Shown: positions 24,503-31,855 of the stretch, piece by piece
How the letters are laid out: each line of letters begins with the position of its first letter
Position numbering within the stretch: position 1 is the first letter of the stretch
Origin: CAZDVQ01 sp964508975
GTDB lineage: Bacteria; Bacteroidota; Bacteroidia; Chitinophagales; Saprospiraceae
Reading direction: 5' to 3'
Assembly (NCBI GenBank): GCA_964508975.1
Contig: CAZDVQ010000016.1
Span: 12,793 to 76,792 of the forward strand
Length of the DNA: 64,000 nt
Position numbers and translations under genes: made by a program
The notes under the pieces: model-generated
The model's database searches: none
The model's input: only the letters and a program-made list of their open reading frames with translations
What the model was told of the DNA's origin: nothing

Positions 24503-27004
24503 TTATTCCGCTGTTTTATACTTGTTGGCCAAGCGGTATAGTAGGCTCATCACGAAGCCGCTCATCAACATTAACTTGCCAATCCAGACCAAATTGATAC
24601 CTGGGAAACGCAGCGATTGGATGACCACGAATGGCGCCGCACCTTGATATACTTCGATGAGCGATTTATCCTCGGCGGTAAGGATGTTCGGGTAACGCAA
24701 GCGCAGGCCGTTGGCCTTGATCTCGTCGGGAATGTTGAACAAGTTTGAGCCACGAATAAGCAGGATTGGCATCACGTCGTACGACTTGTTGAGCTTGGTA
24801 TCCTGTACTTCGAGGCGAGCGCCAACCGCCAAATCACCTTCAGCAGGCTGATAATCGTCGCGGGCAGGTTTGCGTTCAATTTCCTTGAACTTGATGATGT
24901 ACTGCTTGTGGTGAATGGTATCGCCAACAGCCATTTTGAATGGTACCCAGGCCGAGCTGGTGTCTTCTTTGGCCCGTTTTTCAGATTGCTCTTCAGGGCT
25001 CATGAAAGCCCAATCAGGCACAGCGATGGTAAATACGTCCTCGGTGATGTAGTGCTTGGTATCTGGGTTCGAGGCTTTGAATTCCTTGGTACCGTCGGGG
25101 CGAATTTTACGGATTGAATTTGGGTGCACCACGAACGAATCGAGGGTATTGCCCTTGCCGTCTTTCTTGCGGTAGTTTACCGTGAAAAAGTCTTCGTTAC
25201 CCTCGTTGAAATCACCGAGGTAAGCCACTTCGTAGTAGGCTTCCACCTGGCGATCCTTATTGAAATACTCTTTCATGCGCACGTACTCGCCAAAGGGCGC
25301 AACCACGCTGCTATTGGTTTGCGGGTTCAGCTCATCAAGGGCGGTCATGGCGTTACGGCCAACCGAAAGCACCTCTTTTTTGCCTGCCGAAAACAAGATA
25401 CCCCAGAACAAAATGCCCAAGCCCAAATGCGACACTGCCGATCCAGCCAACTTAAAGTTGCCTTTCAACACGCTGAAAATGTAATCAGCATTGCAGAAAA
25501 TGGTAAAGGTAGCCGCCCAAAGCAAGATGACATATTGCCAAACGCTGAAACCCGCCAAAACAACGGTACCCACGGTGACAAATGCCGCCAAGAAAGCCCA
25601 TAAACCCAACTTAGCCAAGACTTTATTTAAGCGCTCGCCCAATGTTTTTTGTTCTTTGAAACGCAAATATTGGGCACCGCCCGATAAAAGTGCCAACAAG
25701 ATGGCAATCCAAATTTGATATTTATTGTAGTGTGCTACAGGGTCGCTCGGTGGCGCTAACTTCAAGCCAAACAGCTTGTTGTAAACAGGGATAGAGGTGG
25801 TAGCTGTAATCAAGACCGCAGAGAAAATGAGGACCAAAGCCCCAATGAACATCCAAAACTCTTTGGAATAGGTGCTTTCCTCTTTGGCCAAGTGCGGCAA
25901 GTTTTTCCAGCGCAAAGCCATTAAGCCGAAGGCCACCACGAAAGGTGTGACGGTAAATATAATTAACTGCCACTCTAGGCCCATCTCGGTAAACGCATGT
26001 ACCGAGGTTTCGCCGAGTACGCCACTCCGGGTGAGCAAGGTTGAATACAGGATTAATACAAAACTCATGATGAAAAACACCATGGTGGTGCGGTAAGAGC
26101 GGCCTGTGTTGTTGGCAATGACAGCCGTGTGTACACCTGCTACCAAAACCAACCAAGGCACCAATGAAGTATTTTCAACGGGGTCCCAAGCCCAGTAACC
26201 ACCAAAACTCAAGGCTTCATAAGCCCAGGCACCACCCATCACTATACCAATGCCGAGAATGGCACCGGTGAATAAAGACCAATGCATGGCTGGTTTTAAC
26301 CACCCGGTGTAGTCTTTTTTCCACAGGCCAGCTACCACATAGGCAAAAGGCACGATGGTAGATGCAAAACCCAAGAACAAGGTTGGAGGGTGAATAGTCA
26401 TCCAATAGTTTTGCAGCAATGGGTTTATACCGTTACCGGTAACTTTGGTCAAGTAATCGGCTTGACTGAAGATAGGGGCATTTAACGTTTCGCGTAGGAG
26501 TACAAATGGGTTTGAGCCAATTCTAGCACCTGACTCGTTGAGGTAGATGCCTAAAATCATGCTCACGAGTATGACTTGCACCGAGGCGATAACCGATATT
26601 ACCGGAGCTTCCCATGCCCGGGCGATGCGCATGAGCACAAAACCCAAGATGATGTGCCAGAACATCCAGAGGAGGAAACTACCCTCTTGGTCTTGCCAGA
26701 AGGCAGAGAAAGTATATTTAAAAGGCAGGTCATCAGATACGTGGTTTTGTACATATTCGTACTCGTAATACCGATTCAACATGATGAAGAAAATCAGACC
26801 AATAACCGCAAGGATACTAAACCCGTGTGTCAAGAAACCAATACGGCCAAATTTCAGCCATTGCTTGCCAATTTCAGGCGTGGCAGGATTAACGGCAAAA
26901 CCGTATGAAATGGCAGAAAACAAAGCGGCCGTAAAGCCAAGTATGATTAACAAATGGCCTAAAACACCGGGTAAGAGGTGTTCGCCAATATACTGTATGT
27001 CCAT
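24503..27004 (-). CDS. ccmF: Cytochrome c-type biogenesis protein CcmF (haem lyase)
   Basis: 833 residues with about 15 membrane helices. The WWD-type haem-handling motif is YWAWDPVENTSLVPWLV. Conserved histidines are in HILGFVLM-like and TIHPPTLFLGF regions (NYWMTIHPPTLFLGFAST). A long periplasmic domain (about 560-770) precedes the last helix. It ligates haem from CcmE to apocytochrome c. The length is greater than in Proteobacteria. It follows ccmE on the same strand; ccmABCD and ccmGH are not in the window. Confidence 0.93.
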   Translation of the reverse strand: MDIQYIGEHLLPGVLGHLLIILGFTAALFSAISYGFAVNPATPEIGKQWLKFGRIGFLTHGFSILAVIGLIFFIMLNRYYEYEYVQNHVSDDLPFKYTFSAFWQDQEGSFLLWMFWHIILGFVLMRIARAWEAPVISVIASVQVILVSMILGIYLNESGARIGSNPFVLLRETLNAPIFSQADYLTKVTGNGINPLLQNYWMTIHPPTLFLGFASTIVPFAYVVAGLWKKDYTGWLKPAMHWSLFTGAILGIGIVMGGAWAYEALSFGGYWAWDPVENTSLVPWLVLVAGVHTAVIANNTGRSYRTTMVFFIMSFVLILYSTLLTRSGVLGETSVHAFTEMGLEWQLIIFTVTPFVVAFGLMALRWKNLPHLAKEESTYSKEFWMFIGALVLIFSAVLITATTSIPVYNKLFGLKLAPPSDPVAHYNKYQIWIAILLALLSGGAQYLRFKEQKTLGERLNKVLAKLGLWAFLAAFVTVGTVVLAGFSVWQYVILLWAATFTIFCNADYIFSVLKGNFKLAGSAVSHLGLGILFWGILFSAGKKEVLSVGRNAMTALDELNPQTNSSVVAPFGEYVRMKEYFNKDRQVEAYYEVAYLGDFNEGNEDFFTVNYRKKDGKGNTLDSFVVHPNSIRKIRPDGTKEFKASNPDTKHYITEDVFTIAVPDWAFMSPEEQSEKRAKEDTSSAWVPFKMAVGDTIHHKQYIIKFKEIERKPARDDYQPAEGDLAVGARLEVQDTKLNKSYDVMPILLIRGSNLFNIPDEIKANGLRLRYPNILTAEDKSLIEVYQGAAPFVVIQSLRFPGINLVWIGKLMLMSGFVMSLLYRLANKYKTAE

Positions 27005-27073
27005 CGGGATGCTGTCGGTTAAGGATATCTGATTACTACGTGTATAGGCTGTTTATCAGCCAGTTACACAAGG

Positions 27074-27469
27074 CTATGTAGCGCTAAACTTCTGGTTGTC
27101 TTTGTACTTAGAAGGACATTTCAGCAGGATATCGGCGGCGACGAACACATCGCCTTCCATCTTGCCGGTTAAAACGATTTGTTCTGAGCGTTCGAAATCT
27201 TGGGGTTTAGCCCCTTTGAACACGATTTGCTTTTGAACACCTTTTTTGTCCTTCATGTAGAAAGAGAAGTAGTTGGGGTCAACGGCAGGATCGTACACGA
27301 TAGGTTTGGCTTCTTCTAGTACCAGGTGACCAACAACTTGGTGTACTTCGTCGGGGCGGTTGTCCACCACGCTGAAGTCGCTGTATGTGCTATAATCGCC
27401 AGCCATGGTAATCAAGATACCAATTGCTGCTGCAATGACCAATAAACCAATAATATGAATTTTCTTCAT
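27074..27469 (-). CDS. ccmE: Cytochrome c maturation haem chaperone CcmE, CxxxY type
   Basis: 131 residues from ATG 27469. One N-terminal membrane anchor (IIGLLVIAAAIGILITMAG) is followed by the OB-fold periplasmic domain. The haem-attachment motif at the C-terminus is Cys118-Pro-Ser-Lys-Tyr122 in ILLKCPSKYKD, that is CxxxY instead of the HxxxY of classical CcmE. Cys-type CcmE is known in some other bacteria and archaea. It lies immediately upstream of ccmF (69 bp), so they are likely cotranscribed. Confidence 0.88.
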   Translation of the reverse strand: MKKIHIIGLLVIAAAIGILITMAGDYSTYSDFSVVDNRPDEVHQVVGHLVLEEAKPIVYDPAVDPNYFSFYMKDKKGVQKQIVFKGAKPQDFERSEQIVLTGKMEGDVFVAADILLKCPSKYKDNQKFSAT

Positions 27470-27492
27470 GATACGTTCTGTTTTAGACTGCA

Positions 27493-27500
27493 CAAAGATA
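27493..27500 (-). promoter_or_regulatory. Promoter -7 box (TATCTTTG) of ccmE-ccmF
   Basis: The minus strand reads TATCTTTG 23 bp upstream of the ccmE start. Confidence 0.55.
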
Positions 27501-27590
27501 CTATGAAAGTATGCAATTTAAGCGTGATTATTATCACCTTATATTAATTAGACTTCATCTAAACAAGACAATTCCGCGTTATGTTTTGAT

Positions 27591-27849
27591 TAGACGCACA
27601 ATTGTGCGTCTCTACCCTACTCTGCTTTCAGCACTCTGCGCTCTTACCTAATTCTGCGCCTCCCCCCGCCGCTACGCGTCGACCCCCTCCACTGCGCAGG
27701 CCGCTGCGCGGCTGCTGGTAGCGGGGGTATTTGGGCGGGAGCAAGCCCCGCCCCTACTAGACACACAATTGTGCGTCTCTACCCTACTCTGCTTTCTGAT
27801 CTCTGCTCTATGATCTATACTCTGCTCTCAGCCCTCTGCTCTCATAACT
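27591..27849. repeat. Palindrome-flanked GC-rich repeat, copy b (inverted)
   Basis: The reverse of the 12137-12385 arrangement. Palindromes ACGCACAATTGTGCGT (27594-27609, and 27761-27776 with one change) flank a GC-rich core, with CTACCCTACTCTGCTTTC units on the right of each palindrome. The right side ends in degenerate CTCTGCTCT repeats. It occupies the gap between ccmE's promoter and the groEL terminator. Confidence 0.75.
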
Positions 27850-27885
27850 AAAAAAGGGCCTCAACTTTCGTTGAGGCCCTTTTTA
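27850..27885 (-). terminator. groEL terminator
   Basis: A 12-bp stem AAAGGGCCTCAA / TTGAGGCCCTTT with loop CTTTCG is flanked by A and T runs. It begins 3 bp after the groEL stop. Confidence 0.8.
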
Positions 27886-27887
27886 TC

Positions 27888-29522
27888 TTACATCATGCCG
27901 CCCATACCACCAGGCATTCCACCGTGACCGGCGGGTGCTTCTGGTTCTGGTTTATCGGCAATCACACATTCGGTAGTTAAAATCATACCAGCGATAGAAG
28001 ATGCATTTTCCAAGGCGATACGGGTTACTTTGGTTGGGTCGATAACACCAGCCTTGATCAAGTCTTCGTATACCTCGGTGCGGGCGTTAAAGCCAAAAGC
28101 TCCTTTGCCTTCGCGCACTTTCATCAACACCACCGAGCCTTCAACACCGGCGTTTGAAGCAATGGTACGCAAAGGCGACTCCAATGAAGTGCGCACGATA
28201 GCGATACCGGTGTTTTCGTCTTCATTATCACCAGTAAAGTTGTTCAAGGCATCAATGGCACGAACCAAGGCGATACCACCACCGGCCACGATACCTTCGT
28301 CCATAGCGGCACGGGTAGCAGCAAGGGCGTCATCCACGCGGTCTTTCTTTTCTTTCATTTCAACTTCAGTAGGCGCACCTACATAAAGTACAGCTACACC
28401 ACCTGATAATTTACCAAGGCGTTCTTGTAGTTTTTCTTTGTCGTAATCAGAAGTTGTCGACTCGATTTGAGCTTTGATCTGGTTGATACGAGAGTTGATC
28501 AAATCGGTGTTGCCATGCCCATTAACCACAATCGTATTATCTTTGTCAACGCTGATTTTCTCAGCAGAACCCAAGTGTTCCAAGGTCGTTTGGTTCAACA
28601 CATAACCAGCTTCCTCTGAAATCACGGTACCACCTGTCAAGATGGCAATATCTTCGAGCATGGCCTTGCGGCGGTCGCCAAAACCTGGTGCTTTAACCGC
28701 AACCACTTTCAACTGTGCACGCAAACGGTTGAGTACCAATACGCTCAAGGCTTGGCTATCAACATCTTCGGCGATAATCAAGAGCGGGCGGCCAGTTTGA
28801 ATCACTTTCTCCAACACTGGAACGAGGTCGTTCATGTTCGAGATTTTCTTGTCGTGGATCAAGATCAGCGGGCTGTCGTACTCGCAAACCATGTTTTCAG
28901 CATTGGTTACGAAGTAAGGCGACAAGTAGCCGCGGTCAAACTGCATACCTACTACTTCTTCAACATAGGTATCGGTACCTTTAGCTTCTTCAACGGTAAT
29001 AACGCCGTTGCGACCAGCCGTTTTCATGGCTAAAGCGATTTTCTCGCCGATTTCCATGTCGCTGTTGGCAGAGATATAAGCGATTTGCTTGATTTTCTCG
29101 GTATCCTCGCCAATGATTTCAGATTGGCTGTGGAGGTGTTCGATAACTTTTTTAACGGCCTTGTCGATACCGCGTTTCAAGTCCATCGGGTTAGCGCCAG
29201 CAGCAACGTTTTTCATGCCTGCGGTAACCATTGCTTGCGCCAAAACGGTAGCGGTAGTGGTACCGTCACCGGCGATGTCAGCAGTTTTAGAGGCTACTTC
29301 GCGAACCATTTGCGCGCCCATGTTCTCGATAGGGTCGCTGAGTTCAACTTCTTTCGCCACGGTAACACCGTCTTTAGTGATATGTGGTGCACCGAATTTC
29401 TTGTCGATAATTACGTTGCGACCTTTAGGGCCGAGCGTTACTTTTACGGCGTTGGCCAATGCGTCAACACCCGCTTTGAGTTTTTCGCGAGCTTCCGTGT
29501 TAAATAAAATTTCCTTAGCCAT
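27888..29522 (-). CDS. groEL: Chaperonin GroEL (60 kDa)
   Basis: 544 residues, normal length. The N-terminus has KVTLGPKGRNVIID and DGVTVAKEVEL, then DIAGDGTTTATVLAQAMV with the ATP-site DGTTT. VVAVKAPGFGDRRKAMLEDI lies in the apical domain, and the C-terminal tail GGMPGGMGGMM is typical. It forms the double-ring folding chamber with GroES. The 199-bp gap to groES is unusually long because a MITE-like hairpin lies there. Confidence 0.98.
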   Translation of the reverse strand: MAKEILFNTEAREKLKAGVDALANAVKVTLGPKGRNVIIDKKFGAPHITKDGVTVAKEVELSDPIENMGAQMVREVASKTADIAGDGTTTATVLAQAMVTAGMKNVAAGANPMDLKRGIDKAVKKVIEHLHSQSEIIGEDTEKIKQIAYISANSDMEIGEKIALAMKTAGRNGVITVEEAKGTDTYVEEVVGMQFDRGYLSPYFVTNAENMVCEYDSPLILIHDKKISNMNDLVPVLEKVIQTGRPLLIIAEDVDSQALSVLVLNRLRAQLKVVAVKAPGFGDRRKAMLEDIAILTGGTVISEEAGYVLNQTTLEHLGSAEKISVDKDNTIVVNGHGNTDLINSRINQIKAQIESTTSDYDKEKLQERLGKLSGGVAVLYVGAPTEVEMKEKKDRVDDALAATRAAMDEGIVAGGGIALVRAIDALNNFTGDNEDENTGIAIVRTSLESPLRTIASNAGVEGSVVLMKVREGKGAFGFNARTEVYEDLIKAGVIDPTKVTRIALENASSIAGMILTTECVIADKPEPEAPAGHGGMPGGMGGMM

Positions 29523-29561
29523 GATATTGGTTAATGTTTAGTGTTTGTTTAAAACTGATTA

Positions 29562-29723
29562 AGAGTATGTTTGGATTTTGGGTTTCGAGGGAAAAACGTG
29601 CTATTTTTTGATGAGGTTGATTTAAAAAATGGGCGCATAGTGGTGCTACGTAACTATTTTTTAAAGCAAAAATCATCGGAAAAGAGCTGTTTTTCGCCGG
29701 AAGCTAAAGTCCAAACATACTCT
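29562..29723. mobile_element. MITE-like inverted-repeat element between groES and groEL
   Basis: 162 bp. The terminal repeats AGAGTATGTTTGGA (29562-29575) and its complement (29710-29723) are perfect over 14 bp. The two arms stay similar inward over about 70 bp (GAAAAAC, GATGA and TTTAAAAAAT blocks occur in both), so the unit can fold into one long imperfect hairpin. It has no ORF. Its right end overlaps the groES stop codon. Confidence 0.75.
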
Positions 29724-29985
29724 AAAGTACAACAAGGATATCGTCTTCACGCATCACGAGGTAATCAACGCCATCGTGGCTAAACTCGGTACCGGCATAT
29801 TTGCCGTACAATACCACGTCGCCAGCTTGGAGGGTCATCAAGTTACCGTCTTTGCCAGGGCCCACGGCGATGATTTCACCACGGAGCGGTTTTTCCTTGG
29901 CCGTGTCAGGGATGATAAGACCACCTTTAGTCTTCTCCTCAGCCGGGTGTGGCTTAACAATGACTCGGTCGTTAATCGGTTTCAT
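29722..29985 (-). CDS. groES: Co-chaperonin GroES
   Basis: 87 residues, slightly shorter than the E. coli protein. MKPINDRVIVKPHPAEEKTK, then GGLIIPDTAKEKP (the mobile loop) and VLYGKYAGTEF, are standard. It caps GroEL. Its stop codon (complement of 29722-29724) overlaps the end of the MITE-like element, which reads TAGAGTATG on this strand. Confidence 0.97.
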   Translation of the reverse strand: MKPINDRVIVKPHPAEEKTKGGLIIPDTAKEKPLRGEIIAVGPGKDGNLMTLQAGDVVLYGKYAGTEFSHDGVDYLVMREDDILVVL

Positions 29986-30035
29986 ACAGTAGATTTTATT
30001 TTTAGTTAAATAAATTAATGAGATGCTTTTGCCCT

Positions 30036-30051
30036 AGCGATTCTTGTGCCA
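30036..30051 (-). promoter_or_regulatory. Sigma54-like promoter of groES-groEL
   Basis: The minus strand reads TGGCAC-AAGAA-TCGCT, one base from the -24/-12 consensus TGGCACnnnnnTTGCT, 51 bp upstream of the groES start. No TAnnTTTG box was found there. Upstream palindromes AGTTTTGCAAAACT (30093-30106) and CTGAAAATTTGTCAG (30105-30119, imperfect) could be activator sites. Confidence 0.45.
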
Positions 30052-30224
30052 AGGCGAAAAAACTGCCATATTAACCGCCAAGTATCGTGTTTAGTTTTGC
30101 AAAACTGAAAATTTGTCAGTCCTTGGGTGTTTTGTCCCAACTTGCACCCTTTGTCCATTTCACCCATTTTTACCCCTTTTAACCCTTCAGCAACATTAGC
30201 TCACTGGTGAGCTGATGTTTTTTT

Positions 30225-30322
30225 GGGCGTTGCGCCGCATACGCGTCGCCGCTCCTTTCCGGGGTTCGCTGCGCTCCGTGCTTCGCACCGCGGCTACGCC
30301 GCGCCCTCCAAGCAGCTAACGC
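30225..30322 (-). repeat. SIR element copy 9
   Basis: 98 nt, a minimal copy. P1 is GCGTT/AACGC, P2 is GCTGCTT/AAGGAGC, P3 is CGCGGC-gta-GCCGCG, and P4 is GTGC-gaa-GCAC. Confidence 0.87.
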
Positions 30323-30339
30323 AAGCCCCCCCCCTCATT

Positions 30340-30399
30340 TTCACCAAAAGTCATGACCTACGGTGAATATATTCACCAAAAGTTATGACCTACGGTGAA
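30340..30399 (+). promoter_or_regulatory. Two 28-bp direct repeats with TTCACC..GGTGAA ends (operator-like)
   Basis: Copies at 30340-30367 and 30372-30399 differ at one base (AGTCATGACC versus AGTTATGACC). Each begins TTCACC and ends GGTGAA, forming an inverted pair. The period is 32 bp (three helical turns). The promoter box follows 7 bp later. Confidence 0.6.
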
Positions 30400-30406
30400 A
30401 ATAGCC

Positions 30407-30414
30407 TATTTTTG
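30407..30414 (+). promoter_or_regulatory. Promoter -7 box (TATTTTTG) of the AAA_14 gene
   Basis: TATTTTTG lies 26 bp before the ATG at 30441, just downstream of the direct repeats. Confidence 0.5.
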
Positions 30415-30440
30415 CATAAAGAACCTAATTCAATCAACGT

Positions 30441-31559
30441 ATGTACAACAGGTATTTAGAGCAAGTTATTCGGTCAAGAATTGGCTCCGGCAAAGCGATT
30501 GTATTAATCGGGCCACGACAAGTAGGCAAGACCACCTTGGTAGAATCGCTCCTAAGCGACCGCGACTACCTTTTACTTGACGGTGACGATCCAACCACTC
30601 GAGCACTTTTGACAAGCCCGAACACCGAGGAGATTAGAACAATACTTGGCCAATACAAGTATGTGTTTATTGATGAGGCCCAACGGATTGATGGCATCGG
30701 CCTGACGATGAAAATCATTACTGACAGGTTTAAAGATGTACAATTGTTTACCAGCGGATCTTCATCGTTTGATTTAAGCAATAAGATCAATGAGCCACTC
30801 ACCGGACGGAAGTGGGAGTATCATCTATATCCCATCAGCTGGGAGGAATTCGAGCAATACCACGGCCATTTGAATGCCGAGCAACAACTTGAAAACAGGC
30901 TGCTTTACGGATTTTATCCCGATGTTTTGAACAACCCGGGGGATGAAGTCAATATTTTACGTAACTTGGTTAATAGCTACTTATACAGCGATATTTTATC
31001 ATTTGCAGGCATCCGAAAACCAGATGTACTAGAGAAACTGGTTCAGGCCTTAGCCATGCAAGTAGGCAGTGAAGTGAACTATTCAGAATTAGCACAGATA
31101 GTCAACGTTGATAAAAACACGGTGAGTAAATATATCGACATTTTGCAAAAAGGCTTTATCGTGTTCAAGCTAGGTAGTTTTAGCCGCAATTTGAGAAATG
31201 AAATCAAGCATAACCAGAAAATATATTTTTACGATAACGGCGTGCGCAATATGGTTATCGGGAACTTTAATCCACTAGACACCAGAGCAGATAAAGGTGC
31301 ATTATGGGAAAATTTTTTAATTGCAGAAAGGATAAAACAAATAGCTTACAAGCAAAGCTTGACAAAGGCTTATTTCTGGCGTACCAAGCAACAACAAGAA
31401 ATTGACTTCATAGAGGAAACCAATGGGAAAATAACCGGATACGAATTTAAATGGGTACAACGAAACAACTTGAAGCTACCCAGTTCATTCCTAGAGGCAT
31501 ACCAAGCCGATAGTAAAATCATTGACCGGAATAACTTCAGGGATTTTGTAAAGATGTAG
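30441..31559 (+). CDS. AAA_14 / DUF4143 ATPase
   Basis: 372 residues. Walker A is GPRQVGKTT (24-32) and Walker B is KYVFIDEAQRI, with the sensor-like FTSGSSSFDLS. The AAA_14 domain covers 1-150, and residues about 190-372 form DUF4143, including a winged-helix-like segment (ELAQIVNVDKNTVSKYIDIL) and a PD-(D/E)XK-like end (KAYFWRTKQQQEIDFIEE, then ITGYEFKW). The family is abundant and variable in Bacteroidota, with unknown cellular role. Nearby direct repeats suggest self-regulation or mobility. Confidence 0.88.
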   Translation: MYNRYLEQVIRSRIGSGKAIVLIGPRQVGKTTLVESLLSDRDYLLLDGDDPTTRALLTSPNTEEIRTILGQYKYVFIDEAQRIDGIGLTMKIITDRFKDVQLFTSGSSSFDLSNKINEPLTGRKWEYHLYPISWEEFEQYHGHLNAEQQLENRLLYGFYPDVLNNPGDEVNILRNLVNSYLYSDILSFAGIRKPDVLEKLVQALAMQVGSEVNYSELAQIVNVDKNTVSKYIDILQKGFIVFKLGSFSRNLRNEIKHNQKIYFYDNGVRNMVIGNFNPLDTRADKGALWENFLIAERIKQIAYKQSLTKAYFWRTKQQQEIDFIEETNGKITGYEFKWVQRNNLKLPSSFLEAYQADSKIIDRNNFRDFVKM

Positions 31560-31660
31560 TTTAGATACTAGGCAATGATGCTGAATAAAATAAATTACCT
31601 ACTTTTAGGCAGCGAAAACGACACACAGGGCGTTTCTTGTACGTTCAGTACGAAGTACTT

Positions 31661-31813
31661 GCGTTAGCGATGCATAGGGGTGGCGGCACCAGCCGCCAGA
31701 CCGAGCCGCCCTGGCGGCGAAGGGCCGAGCGAACAGCGAGCCCCGACGCGTAGCGACCCCGAGCGTAGTTGCACCGCCCAGCATGGGCGGTAGCACAGCG
31801 AGGGGAAACGCCC
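31661..31813 (+). repeat. SIR element copy 10, expanded
   Basis: 153 nt. P1 is GCGTT/AACGC, P2 is GCGATGC/GCGTAGC, P3 is TGGCGGC-acca-GCCGCCA. P4 is enlarged by GCCGCC-ct-GGCGGC. A further hairpin ACCGCCCA-gca-TGGGCGGT lies near the right end. It ends 42 nt before the large T9SS cargo gene. Confidence 0.83.
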
Positions 31814-31855
31814 AAAACGACTTAAGAAACTCTAAATCTAACCAAAACCTTTTCT

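Larger units (their letters stand above)
29986..30440. other. Divergent regulatory region with SIR copy 9
   Basis: 455 bp without genes. It holds a sigma54-like promoter and palindromes for groES (30036-30119), a CTCACTGGTGAG palindrome (30200-30212), SIR copy 9, and two 28-bp direct repeats plus a promoter in front of the AAA_14 gene. Confidence 0.65.

Noticed and set aside
30200..30212. CTCACTGGTGAG palindrome as an operator
   Set aside because: A single isolated 12-bp palindrome without a nearby promoter is too weak to call.
30340..30399. 28-bp direct repeats as a short CRISPR array
   Set aside because: Only two units with a 4-bp spacer and no cas genes; the position next to a promoter favours regulation.
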